Assembly: GCA_903858975.1 (NCBI GenBank)
Contig: CAIOKW010000115.1
Location: 1 to 16,306 of the forward strand
From: Oligoflexia bacterium
GTDB taxonomy: Bacteria > Bdellovibrionota > UBA1018 > CAIMNF01
Reading direction: 5' to 3'
DNA length: 16,306 nt
Shown one piece after another: positions 1-7,663 of the stretch. The number at the start of each line of letters is the position of its first letter. The stretch's first letter is position 1. A program made the translations under genes and the position numbers. Under the pieces are notes generated by a model. The model was not told the DNA's origin, did not search any database, and was given only the letters and a program-made list of their open reading frames with translations.

Positions 1-37
1 CGGTGCTGAACAGGACGACTACGAGCCCAAGATTTAA
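1..37 (+). CDS. C-terminal tail of an upstream gene (partial)
   Basis: The first bases read in one frame as the end of a protein, GAEQDDYEPKI, followed by TAA at 35-37. The ugd start codon comes 9 bp later, so this gene is very probably co-transcribed with ugd and the decarboxylase gene after it. The tail is acidic and too short to identify. A nucleotide-sugar enzyme such as a UTP-glucose-1-phosphate uridylyltransferase would fit the context, but nothing in the 11 residues proves it. Confidence 0.5.
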   Translation, partial: GAEQDDYEPKI

Positions 38-46
38 GAGGGAATT

Positions 47-1417
47 ATGAAAACAGCCATCATAGGAACTGGGTACGTTGGACTCACTACAGGTGTGGCT
101 CTTGCTTTCCTCGGGCATGAAGTGACCTGCTTAGACGTAGATGCCCATAAGGTAGAAGAGCTCAAAAAAGGGAAGTCACCCATTTACGAACCTCATCTAG
201 ATGACCTGATGAAGGCTGCATCGCAGAATCTTCGCTTTACAGTGGATCCAGTAGAGGCACTGAAAAATGCAGAAGTGATCTTCATTGCGGTGGGAACACC
301 ATCTCTACCTGATGGTAATCCTAATCTCAGTTACTTGAAATCAGCAGCCCAATCGATTGGCCATTATATCTCGAGTCCCTTCGTTGTGATTGTGAACAAA
401 TCAACCGTGCCGATTGGATCAGGAAATTGGGTCGAGAGTCTGGTTCGTGATGCTTATCGTGCTCAGAACGTTGATAAAAAATCTGAATTTGTAGTCGCAT
501 CGAACCCTGAGTTCCTGAGAGAAGGCTCCGCACTTTCGGATATGCTCTATGCAGATCGCGTGGTGGTGGGGTCAGATGAAACCCGTGCTTTAGATGTTCT
601 ACGAAAACTTTACCAACCGCTTTTGGAGCAAACCTTTGAAGCTCCATCGTTTTTGCCCAGGCCCGAGGGATTCCGTGCGGTTCACTTTTTGACCAGTGAT
701 CTACAATCCGCTGAATTAATTAAGTACGCAGCAAATGCATTCTTGGCTTTGAAGATTTCATTCATAAACGAAATTGCTGAGCTCTCGGAAAAAGTGGGCG
801 CAGACATTCATCATGTAGCTCGTGGGATTGGTCTTGATTCGAGGATTGGAAACCGTTTCCTTCAGGCGGGAATAGGTTGGGGCGGCTCTTGTTTTGGAAA
901 AGATACCGCTGCCTTAATTTCAACCGGTAAAGAGTACGGCTTGTCGATGCCGATTACTCAAGCCGCTCGAGATGTGAATGCACGTCAGAGAGCTCGAATG
1001 ATCGAAATTTTGATGAATGAACTTAAAATTCTAAAGGGCCGGAAAATTGGGATTCTGGGTCTGGCATTCAAGCCTTTCACGGATGATCTTCGAGACGCGC
1101 CAGCATACGAACTCGCATCAAAGCTTGTGGAACGAGGAGCTAAGGTTGTCGGATATGATCCCGTAGCGATGACTCGTGCAAAACGCGAGTGGAGTGATCT
1201 TGAGTTAGAATATGCAGAAAATGCCCATTCTGTCTTCAGTGAAGCCGATGCTGTATTGCTTGTGACTGAGTGGCCAGAGTTCAAAATGCTTCCGTATTCA
1301 GAGTGCGCAAAACTAATGAAAAATAAGTTCATTTTGGATGGGCGCGGACAAATGGACAAAGAGGCAATGAAAAACGCAGGAATTAAACTCATTACCCTAG
1401 GAAAATCATCCACATGA
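47..1417 (+). CDS. ugd: UDP-glucose 6-dehydrogenase
   Basis: Oxidises UDP-glucose to UDP-glucuronate with two NAD+ in the cytoplasm, supplying precursors for surface polysaccharide. The 456-residue protein has the usual family length. It opens with a Rossmann motif (GTGYVGL at 7-13), then STVPIGSG (119-126), NPEFLREG (153-160), the substrate-binding ELIKYAANAF segment (223-232) and the catalytic-cysteine motif GGSCFGKD (279-286, Cys282). The C-terminal UDP-binding domain carries LRDAPAYELASKL. The start at 47 is supported by a purine-rich AAGAGGGA just upstream. The stop overlaps the start of the next gene as ATGA, which indicates translational coupling to the UDP-glucuronate decarboxylase that would use its product. 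Identification is firm; GDP-mannose dehydrogenase is a relative, but the adjoining gene favours UDP-glucose. Confidence 0.95.
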   Translation: MKTAIIGTGYVGLTTGVALAFLGHEVTCLDVDAHKVEELKKGKSPIYEPHLDDLMKAASQNLRFTVDPVEALKNAEVIFIAVGTPSLPDGNPNLSYLKSAAQSIGHYISSPFVVIVNKSTVPIGSGNWVESLVRDAYRAQNVDKKSEFVVASNPEFLREGSALSDMLYADRVVVGSDETRALDVLRKLYQPLLEQTFEAPSFLPRPEGFRAVHFLTSDLQSAELIKYAANAFLALKISFINEIAELSEKVGADIHHVARGIGLDSRIGNRFLQAGIGWGGSCFGKDTAALISTGKEYGLSMPITQAARDVNARQRARMIEILMNELKILKGRKIGILGLAFKPFTDDLRDAPAYELASKLVERGAKVVGYDPVAMTRAKREWSDLELEYAENAHSVFSEADAVLLVTEWPEFKMLPYSECAKLMKNKFILDGRGQMDKEAMKNAGIKLITLGKSST

Positions 1418-2361
1418 AAAAATCGATTCTTTTGACGGGAGCCGCGGGATTTGTGGCAAGTCATCTTGCGGAACGCTTGCTTTCAGAAGGGTACCGAGTA
1501 TTGGGTGTAGATAATCTCTGTACCGGACGAATGAAGAATATTGAAGGTCTTCTTCAGCATCCTGATTTTACATTTCTTGAAGCAGATGTTTCAAGAGAGC
1601 TTCCCGACGCAGTTCGGATGCAAAATTGGGAATGGGTTATGCATTTTGCATCTCCGGCTTCACCGCCCAAGTACAATGCCCTGCCGATTGAAACGATGCT
1701 CGTGAATGGTGAGGGGACTAAGCTGCTCCTGGATATCTGTAAGGCCAGAGGGGCCAAGTTTTTCTTTGCTTCGACCTCTGAGGTTTATGGTGATCCACTA
1801 GTGCATCCACAACCCGAATCCTATTGGGGCAATGTGAATTCGATTGGTGTGCGATCGATTTATGATGAGGGCAAGCGCTATGGTGAGGCCATGACCTATG
1901 CTTTTCATCGAACCCATCAGGTCGATGTACGTGTGATTCGTATTTTCAACACCTATGGACCGAAGATGGATCCTGAAGATGGACGAGTGGTGACCAATTT
2001 GATGTTCCAGGCTCTTAAAAACGAACCGATGACTATTTATGGTGACGGTACTCAGACGAGAAGCTTCCAATATGTTTCAGATTTAGTGGAGGGTGTGATT
2101 AAGCTCATGAATACCAACTATGTCTGGCCTGTGAATCTCGGGAACCCAGGTGAGTTTACGATTCTTGAGTTCGCGGATCTGGTGAAGAAAGTGGTTCCGA
2201 CCCAGAGTGAACTCGTTTTTCGGCCGCTTCCTTCTGACGATCCCAAGCAACGAAAGCCTGTCATCGAACTTGCCAATAAGGTTTTAGCCTGGGAACCCAA
2301 GGTGAAGCTTGAGGACGGTCTTCGTATGACGCTCGAGTACTTTAAGAAGTTTGAAATTTAA
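1414..2361 (+). CDS. uxs: UDP-glucuronate decarboxylase (UDP-xylose synthase type, SDR family)
   Basis: Predicted to convert UDP-glucuronate to UDP-xylose through a UDP-4-keto intermediate, using tightly bound NAD+. The 315-residue extended SDR protein has the nucleotide-binding stretch TGAAGFVASHL (8-18), the HFASPASPPKY segment (77-87) typical of UXS enzymes, the catalytic STSEVYGDP (120-128), Tyr150 and Lys154 (YDEGK), and the RSFQYVSDLVEG substrate region (216-227). The third glycine of the usual GGAGFxGSH loop is an alanine (Ala15), which is somewhat unusual. It overlaps ugd by 4 bp, so the pair forms a direct two-step pathway. A dTDP-glucose 4,6-dehydratase is the main alternative, but the SPASPP motif and the neighbouring ugd argue for UXS. 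Confidence 0.88.
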   Translation: MKKSILLTGAAGFVASHLAERLLSEGYRVLGVDNLCTGRMKNIEGLLQHPDFTFLEADVSRELPDAVRMQNWEWVMHFASPASPPKYNALPIETMLVNGEGTKLLLDICKARGAKFFFASTSEVYGDPLVHPQPESYWGNVNSIGVRSIYDEGKRYGEAMTYAFHRTHQVDVRVIRIFNTYGPKMDPEDGRVVTNLMFQALKNEPMTIYGDGTQTRSFQYVSDLVEGVIKLMNTNYVWPVNLGNPGEFTILEFADLVKKVVPTQSELVFRPLPSDDPKQRKPVIELANKVLAWEPKVKLEDGLRMTLEYFKKFEI

Positions 2362-2364
2362 CAA

Positions 2365-2417
2365 AAAAAGGCTGGATTCTTAACTCCAAATTTCTCGGAG
2401 GTGAATCCAGCCTTTTT
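2365..2417. terminator. Bidirectional rho-independent terminator between uxs and ahcY
   Basis: A perfect 15-bp inverted repeat pairs AAAAAGGCTGGATTC (2365-2379) with GAATCCAGCCTTTTT (2403-2417). A second short stem (CTCC/GGAG, 2384-2387 and 2397-2400) lies inside the 23-nt loop. The A-run on the left and T-run on the right give a U-tract in either direction. It sits 3 bp after the uxs stop and 21 bp from the ahcY stop, so it can end both converging transcripts. Confidence 0.9.
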
Positions 2418-2438
2418 ATTTTGTTGATGGATCTGATC

Positions 2439-3782
2439 TTAGTATCGGTAGTATTCAGGCTTGTAAGGACCTGAAGAAGAGATACCAAGATATTCTGATT
2501 GGTCCGGAGTAAGAACGTCGAGATCTACTCCGATCTTTTTCAGGTGCAAGCGAGCGACCTTTTCATCAAGGTGCTTCGGAAGCATGTACACTTTCTTCTG
2601 ATACTTAGAAGCATGTGCCCAAAGTTCGATCTGAGCCAATACTTGATTGGTAAATGAGTTACTCATCACGAAGCTTGGATGGCCAGTGGCACAGCCAAGG
2701 TTCACTAAGCGTCCTTCAGCAAGCACGATCACTTGTTTGTTGTTCTCAAGGGTATAAAGATCTACTTGTGGCTTGATGGTGTTCTTAGTTTTGCCGTAGT
2801 TTTTATTCAACCAAGCCATGTCGATTTCAATGTCGAAGTGTCCAATGTTACAAACAATGGCCTTGTCTTTCATCGCTTTAAAATGGCGCTCTTGAATGAT
2901 GCCTTTACAACCGGTTGCGGTTACAACGATATCAGCAAGTCCGATGACATCATCCATTTTCTTGACTTCATAGCCTTCCATCGCCGCTTGAAGTGCGCAG
3001 ATGGGATCAATTTCAGTCACGATCACTCGTGCTCCAGCACCGCTCAATGAATCAGCAGAGCCTTTACCTACGTCACCGAAACCGGCAACCACAGCTACTT
3101 TACCGGCAATCATTACATCAGTTGCACGGCGAATGGCATCGACGCAAGATTCACGGCAGCCGTATTTGTTATCGAATTTAGATTTAGTGACAGAGTCGTT
3201 CACGTTGATGCATGGAACTGGAAGTTTTCCTTGGCGCTCTAATTCGTGTAGACGGTGTACGCCGGTAGTGGTTTCTTCAGAGATCCCGCGGATGCCTTCA
3301 TAGAGGGCAGGGTATTTGCTGAGAATCAGGCCGGTGAGGTCTCCGCCGTCATCCAGAATCATGTTGAGAGGTTTCTTTTCATCGCCGAAGAATACGGTTT
3401 GATCAATACACCACATGAACTCTTCTTCAGTTTGGCCTTTCCAAGCATAAACTGGAATCCCTGCCGCTGCGATGGCCGCTGCTGCGTGGTCTTGAGTTGA
3501 AAAAATATTACAAGAAGACCAGGTGACTTCTGCACCGAGTTCAACCAAGGTCTCAATGAGAACGGCAGTTTGAATGGTCATGTGAAGGCAGCCTGCAACG
3601 CGGGCGCCTTTAAGAGGTTTTGATTTGCCGAACTCTTCACGGACAGACATCAATCCAGGCATTTCTGCTTCTGCCAATTTGATCTCTTTGCGGCCCCACT
3701 CAGCAAGCGACATATCGCGCACTTTGTACTTCAACATTTTTGGGTTGTTTTCGTAGTATCCGGTCGAGAATCCAGTGCTCAT
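2439..3782 (-). CDS. ahcY: Adenosylhomocysteinase (S-adenosylhomocysteine hydrolase)
   Basis: Splits S-adenosylhomocysteine into adenosine and homocysteine, clearing the product of methyltransferases. The 447-residue protein has the expected length. Visible motifs are DDGGDLT (144-150), SEETTTGV (168-175), the NDSVTKSKFD segment (195-204) with catalytic lysine and aspartate, the NAD-binding GFGDVGKG (234-241), the GHFDIEID motif, and the family-typical C-terminal GPYKPEYYRY. The ATG at 3782 is preceded by AAGGACT, a good ribosome site, so it is preferred over the internal Met16. It lies 90 bp downstream of udk on the same strand and could receive read-through from the uracil operon. I found no convincing SAH riboswitch in that gap. 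Confidence 0.96.
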   Translation of the reverse strand: MSTGFSTGYYENNPKMLKYKVRDMSLAEWGRKEIKLAEAEMPGLMSVREEFGKSKPLKGARVAGCLHMTIQTAVLIETLVELGAEVTWSSCNIFSTQDHAAAAIAAAGIPVYAWKGQTEEEFMWCIDQTVFFGDEKKPLNMILDDGGDLTGLILSKYPALYEGIRGISEETTTGVHRLHELERQGKLPVPCINVNDSVTKSKFDNKYGCRESCVDAIRRATDVMIAGKVAVVAGFGDVGKGSADSLSGAGARVIVTEIDPICALQAAMEGYEVKKMDDVIGLADIVVTATGCKGIIQERHFKAMKDKAIVCNIGHFDIEIDMAWLNKNYGKTKNTIKPQVDLYTLENNKQVIVLAEGRLVNLGCATGHPSFVMSNSFTNQVLAQIELWAHASKYQKKVYMLPKHLDEKVARLHLKKIGVDLDVLTPDQSEYLGISSSGPYKPEYYRY

Positions 3783-3872
3783 GGTTTAGTCCTTTTTTAA
3801 GGTTAAAGTTAATGGGGCTAGGCTAACATGAAGCACCAAAAAGCTCAAGAAATGCTCGAAAACTCCATCTTA

Positions 3873-4505
3873 CTAACGCCTATTTGGTAGAAAGGGGAAG
3901 GCTTCAATGATGGGCTCAAAGGGGTGGACCCCTGAGACAACCTGGCTTGCAAACTCGATTGAGGGCTCAATGAACTGATCATGCATGGGCTTTACTTGGG
4001 CTTTAAACTGTTTTTCTACGCCCTCTGGGGTTCGGCCCCGTTCGACTACGTCGCGTTTGAGGCGCCTTGAATAGCGGATTTCCTCGGGAGCGTCGACAAA
4101 AATTCCGTGGTCAAGCCAAGGTCGGATCAGTGCCTGGGAGAGCAAAAGCATTCCATCTACAATGATGATGGGGCGTGGAATAAATGGAGTGCTTTCACGC
4201 TTACGGGTATGAGTTACAAAGTCATAAATAGGGACTTCGATGGCCTTCCCAATTTTAAGTTGCTCTAAGTGCTTTGCTAAGAGTGAAAACTCGATCGCTG
4301 AGGGGTGATCAAAGTTAACGGCGGGGTCCCCGTCACCCCGAAATTTAGCCGATTGATCGATGTAGTAATGATCTTGAGCTAAAATAGCGGAGGTGCCTTC
4401 ACCCAGTTTCTGATTGAGAAACTGATTGAGCATGCGAGCAAAGGTTGTTTTACCCGAGCCGCTTCCCCCTGAAATGCCGACCAATAAAGGTTGAGTAGAG
4501 TTCAT
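3873..4505 (-). CDS. udk: Uridine kinase
   Basis: Phosphorylates uridine (and usually cytidine) to the monophosphate with ATP or GTP. The 210-residue P-loop kinase carries a Walker A GGSGSGKT (13-20), the QDHYYID segment (44-50) contacting the nucleoside, NFDHPSA (64-70), VPIYDF (91-96), a Walker B-like IIIVDGMLL (113-121) and the arginine-rich lid RRLKRDVVERGR (147-158). In many homologues the Walker B segment reads VEGI; here it is VDGM. It is the last gene of the five-gene operon. Its start overlaps the upp stop by 4 bp (ATGA), so it is translationally coupled to upp. Both enzymes produce UMP, from uridine and from uracil, which is the entry point of the URC-type degradation suggested by the upstream genes. 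Confidence 0.92.
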   Translation of the reverse strand: MNSTQPLLVGISGGSGSGKTTFARMLNQFLNQKLGEGTSAILAQDHYYIDQSAKFRGDGDPAVNFDHPSAIEFSLLAKHLEQLKIGKAIEVPIYDFVTHTRKRESTPFIPRPIIIVDGMLLLSQALIRPWLDHGIFVDAPEEIRYSRRLKRDVVERGRTPEGVEKQFKAQVKPMHDQFIEPSIEFASQVVSGVHPFEPIIEAFPFLPNRR

Positions 4506-5185
4506 GAGTGATGAACGGTGTCGTATAAACGATCACCGGCGTCTCCCATGCCGGGCAGGATGTAGCCTTTTTTATTGAGCTCGCGCTCTAGGCTCACGGT
4601 GAAAATTTCGACATCCGGAAAATTCTCATGAATCTTACGAATCCCTTGAGGAGCCGCAAGAAGGGTGATGAGGCGAATCTGTTTTACACCATATTCCTTG
4701 AGTCGCTCAATTGCGGCACACGCAGTGTCGCCAGTGGCAAGCATCGGATCAAGTAAGAGCACTCGGTGATTCTTCACGTCTTTTGGAAGTCGGAGGTAGT
4801 ACTCTACGGTGGCATTTACAAAACGATCCCGATAAATCCCGATGTGTCCCACGGTGGCAAAGGGAAGGATCTTCATCATTCCATTTAACATTCCAAGTCC
4901 CGCTCTGAGAATTGCAACCAGAGTGAAGGTTTCAGTAATTTTAGGTGACTCCGTTTTTTCAAGAGGGGTTTGAACTGTAACCATCTCCATCTTTAAATCT
5001 CTGGTCGCTTCATACGCCATCATTTGACTCATTTCCTCTACGATCTGACGAAAAGCCATTGAGGAGATGTTCTTGTCACGAAGGAACGAGAGTTTGTGTT
5101 GAAGCACGGGATGAGTGAGGATCGTCACTTTGGGGTGATTGGGTTTCTGGGTCTTTGGTTTTTTAGCAGTGATTTTTTTTGCCAT
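4502..5185 (-). CDS. upp: Uracil phosphoribosyltransferase
   Basis: Makes UMP from uracil and PRPP. The 227-residue protein shows the PRPP-binding loop LLLDPMLATGDTACA (143-157), the LRAGLGML stretch (93-100) and the uracil-binding YILPGMGDAGDRL near the C-terminus (208-220). The first ~19 residues form a lysine-rich extension compared with the ~208-residue E. coli enzyme. The start is supported by AGGACA upstream, and no later Met precedes the conserved fold closely enough to be a better choice. It lies 21 bp after the DUF1688 gene and overlaps udk by 4 bp. In the yeast URC pathway a uracil phosphoribosyltransferase homologue is needed for uracil breakdown, so here it may serve catabolism as well as salvage. 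Confidence 0.95.
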   Translation of the reverse strand: MAKKITAKKPKTQKPNHPKVTILTHPVLQHKLSFLRDKNISSMAFRQIVEEMSQMMAYEATRDLKMEMVTVQTPLEKTESPKITETFTLVAILRAGLGMLNGMMKILPFATVGHIGIYRDRFVNATVEYYLRLPKDVKNHRVLLLDPMLATGDTACAAIERLKEYGVKQIRLITLLAAPQGIRKIHENFPDVEIFTVSLERELNKKGYILPGMGDAGDRLYDTVHHS

Positions 5186-5206
5186 AAATTTGTCCTATGA
5201 ATTGAA

Positions 5207-6406
5207 TTAAAAAACAGTTCCGTCGCTAATGAGGTTTAAAGGAGGACCGCCATCTGAACGCAGGCTTGAAGCAATTTTTCGTCCCGCATGCCAAGTCCCG
5301 CCTTCGAGAATTTTAACGAGTGGAAGTTCCTCTGAGGTTTTCCCCAGTAGCTTTCTGACTTCATTTCCGATGAGATCAAGTAAGGTCACGGTCAGAGCAC
5401 GCCATTCCAAAATTAATTCTGAATCAGGGGAGTGCTGAAGGAGAGCCTGCTTCTGATCGCGAAGTTCGATGAGTTTTAAGTCGAGGATGAGTCCACCATT
5501 TCGATACTCGGGTAGACCCGTCATTTCATCTAAGTTCTCGATTTGAATTCCAGATTCAATGAGGGGCTCCATGAGTGAATAACTCATCCACTGTGAAAGC
5601 TTATGGAACGCAACGAGAGATTCTTGCGAATCTCGTGCGCCCAGGAGTGGGTGAGTCCAGACATCACCAAGATTGATACCTGCAATCGAAATTCTACCCG
5701 GCCAAATCGGACCCAGTCGGTGGAGGACGGTTTTTAACACCTCAACGGCCTGGAGTTTTCCATTTTGAACTTTTGATAGCCACACATCATAGAGCGCGCC
5801 GGGCCTTGATCCTTCAAATGCTTTTCCGAGGGTATTGAGGAGGGCCACCCGACCCTCAATTCCAAGAAGAGGGTTCGTTTCAGAAACTTGGAATCCTGCT
5901 TCGAGTTGGGCGCGAGTAAAGGATTGGAGTCCTTTGGCGTCTGCAGCGATTCTCCCCTCAGAATGAAAAGCCCCCTTTAGAAATAGATCTAAGGATGCAA
6001 TCGCAAGCCCCTCTGATTTTGAAAAGAGTTTGCCGCCCGAAAAAGGATCTTGGTATTTCCAAGCCATTCCCGCACCGGCGTCTAAAAGCACAGACACAAT
6101 GGCAAGATCAATCTTCACTCGCGTTTGTTCGTGTGCATCGAGGTGGGCAATTTTCTCATTCAAGACTTTAAGGCGATCAACTTTACCTGCTTGAAAATGT
6201 CCAAAGCGAGAATGAAACGGAATATTCAATTCTGGATAATTAGACTTCGTGACGTCTAAAACAAATTTTGCAACTTCAGGAAGCTTTTCCAAGTTCACCT
6301 TGAAGTGCGTTTTTCCAGACAAAGCAAAATCATAAAGGCGCTTTGAACGTTCTCGCACGGCTCTCGGGGAGAGGAGATAATCGATTTCTGCGGGACTTGC
6401 GTTCAT
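5207..6406 (-). CDS. URC4/urg3 family protein (DUF1688), uracil catabolism
   Basis: A 399-residue member of the DUF1688 family, represented by yeast URC4 and Aspergillus urg3. Family hallmarks seen are the N-terminal LLSPRAVRERSKRLYDFAL (11-29), HSRFGHFQAG (65-74), GAGMAWKYQDPFSGG (111-125), SEGLAIASLDLF (131-142), MTGLPEYRNGG (295-305) and the C-terminal ending with GGPPLNLISDGTVF. Genetic work in Lachancea kluyveri shows that URC4 is required for uracil degradation and that ribosylurea accumulates without it. It therefore probably acts on a ring-opened ribosyl-urea intermediate, but the reaction is not established. The start overlaps the stop of the upstream URC1 homologue by 4 bp (ATGA). 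No signal peptide or membrane segment is visible, so a cytoplasmic location is expected. The family call is firm; the biochemical role is inferred. Confidence 0.9.
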   Translation of the reverse strand: MNASPAEIDYLLSPRAVRERSKRLYDFALSGKTHFKVNLEKLPEVAKFVLDVTKSNYPELNIPFHSRFGHFQAGKVDRLKVLNEKIAHLDAHEQTRVKIDLAIVSVLLDAGAGMAWKYQDPFSGGKLFSKSEGLAIASLDLFLKGAFHSEGRIAADAKGLQSFTRAQLEAGFQVSETNPLLGIEGRVALLNTLGKAFEGSRPGALYDVWLSKVQNGKLQAVEVLKTVLHRLGPIWPGRISIAGINLGDVWTHPLLGARDSQESLVAFHKLSQWMSYSLMEPLIESGIQIENLDEMTGLPEYRNGGLILDLKLIELRDQKQALLQHSPDSELILEWRALTVTLLDLIGNEVRKLLGKTSEELPLVKILEGGTWHAGRKIASSLRSDGGPPLNLISDGTVF

Positions 6407-7662
6407 TCGTAGAGTCCTCGGCCTTTGACTTTTTTCAGTTCTTTTTTCTTCTTCACGCCACCTGGAGTGAAGTAACCGGCTGCTTTCTTGGCCTCCATTT
6501 CAACTGAGGCATCAGCAGGAATTCGATCAGCCGGAATTTCGACTCGATTGATAATTTTAATGCCGCTGTTGACGATCGCATCATACTTCATGTTCGACAT
6601 GGAAATGAAATTCGTAATTCGAGTAATTCCAAGCCAGTGGAGCACATCGGGCATCATTTGTTGGAAGCGCATATCCTGAACTCCTGCAACACATTCTGTT
6701 CGCAGGAAGTATGTACTGGCTGAATCGCCGCCCTCTTGACGTTTACGTGCGTTGTAAACGAGGAACTTAGTCACTTCTCCGAGTGCGCGTCCTTCTTTGC
6801 GGTAGTACACAATCACGCCCGCGCCCCCTTTTTGAGCGGTTTTGATGGCCTCCTCAATTCCCTGAACCAAGTAAGGTCTGCAGGTGCAGATATCAGAACC
6901 AAACACATCAGATCCGTTGCACTCATCATGCACGCGAACGGTGAGTTCTTTCTTTGGATCCGTAATCGCTTTTACATCTCCAAAAATATAAACCGAAGTG
7001 GAGCCGATCGGCGGCATGAAGGCTTTTAAATCAGCACGAGTAACGAGCTCTGGAAACATGCCGCCCGTTTCTTGAAATAGCGTCTTTCTCAGTTCGCCCT
7101 CGGTAGTTCCGAATCGTTCTGCAACGGCAGGAAGATACCAAACGGGCTCGATCGCAGCCTTCGTAACCGCCACATCGTAGGACTTCTTAATGATCTTGCC
7201 ATCCACTTCAAGCTCGCCTCGACGAATAAGATCATCGAGTTCAGCCATGCGGATGTGGGCTTTCGTCACGGCGATGGAGGGGCGAATGTCATAGCCATCT
7301 TTCAGTTCTTTTTTGTAGATGCTGGCAATGTCTGCTCCCCAGGGATCAAGAGAAACGATCTTCGTTGGATCCGTCCACGCAGGGTGAGGGCCAATTTTTT
7401 CTACCGGCTCAGTATTGGTAAGATCCGGTTTGAAATCTTCAGCTAGCTTTCCAGCAGCCATCGCGAGTGCACGATAAACAGAATAAGAGCCTGAGTGGGC
7501 TCCGATCACATTTCGATGCAAGGGATGGGTATTGGTCGCAATCAAGGGACCGCGGACTTTTGGTGTTTTAGCACCCCATTGAATTTCGAAGCTATGGGCT
7601 TCTTTGGCTTGTCCGGGGTGAGACGTGAGAACAACGTGAGCAGATCGTTTTGAGTGTTGCAT
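6403..7662 (-). CDS. GTP cyclohydrolase II homologue of the URC1 type, uracil catabolism
   Basis: A 419-residue protein with two parts. The N-terminal ~200 residues match the extra domain found in front of URC1-like cyclohydrolases (GTP cyclohydrolase N-terminal family). The C-terminal part (about 210-380) is a GTP cyclohydrolase II fold. The zinc site C-X10-C-X-C is intact (Cys248, Cys259, Cys261), as are YYRKEGRALG (286-295) and a DMR triad (330-332) matching the catalytic Asp/Arg of RibA. Several RibA positions differ; for example the usual TNNPRK region reads ISMSNMKYD (353-361). There is no ribB-type domain and no riboflavin gene nearby. It starts 1 bp after the mmsA-type gene and overlaps the DUF1688 gene by 4 bp. 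The likely substrate is UMP or a close derivative rather than GTP, by analogy with yeast URC1. An ordinary RibA is the alternative, but it is disfavoured. Confidence 0.9.
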   Translation of the reverse strand: MQHSKRSAHVVLTSHPGQAKEAHSFEIQWGAKTPKVRGPLIATNTHPLHRNVIGAHSGSYSVYRALAMAAGKLAEDFKPDLTNTEPVEKIGPHPAWTDPTKIVSLDPWGADIASIYKKELKDGYDIRPSIAVTKAHIRMAELDDLIRRGELEVDGKIIKKSYDVAVTKAAIEPVWYLPAVAERFGTTEGELRKTLFQETGGMFPELVTRADLKAFMPPIGSTSVYIFGDVKAITDPKKELTVRVHDECNGSDVFGSDICTCRPYLVQGIEEAIKTAQKGGAGVIVYYRKEGRALGEVTKFLVYNARKRQEGGDSASTYFLRTECVAGVQDMRFQQMMPDVLHWLGITRITNFISMSNMKYDAIVNSGIKIINRVEIPADRIPADASVEMEAKKAAGYFTPGGVKKKKELKKVKGRGLYE

Positions 7663-7663
7663 A

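Noticed and set aside
985..1464. Long open frame opposite ugd, and similar antisense frames elsewhere.
   Set aside because: They lie wholly across well-identified genes, have no recognisable protein features, and show no start signals.
3783..3872. A possible SAH riboswitch in front of ahcY.
   Set aside because: I could not find the conserved pairing and core of SAH riboswitches in these 90 bp; only very weak hairpins are visible.
6403..7662. Annotation as riboflavin biosynthesis ribA.
   Set aside because: The added N-terminal domain, the altered RibA signature and the DUF1688/upp neighbours fit the URC1 branch better.
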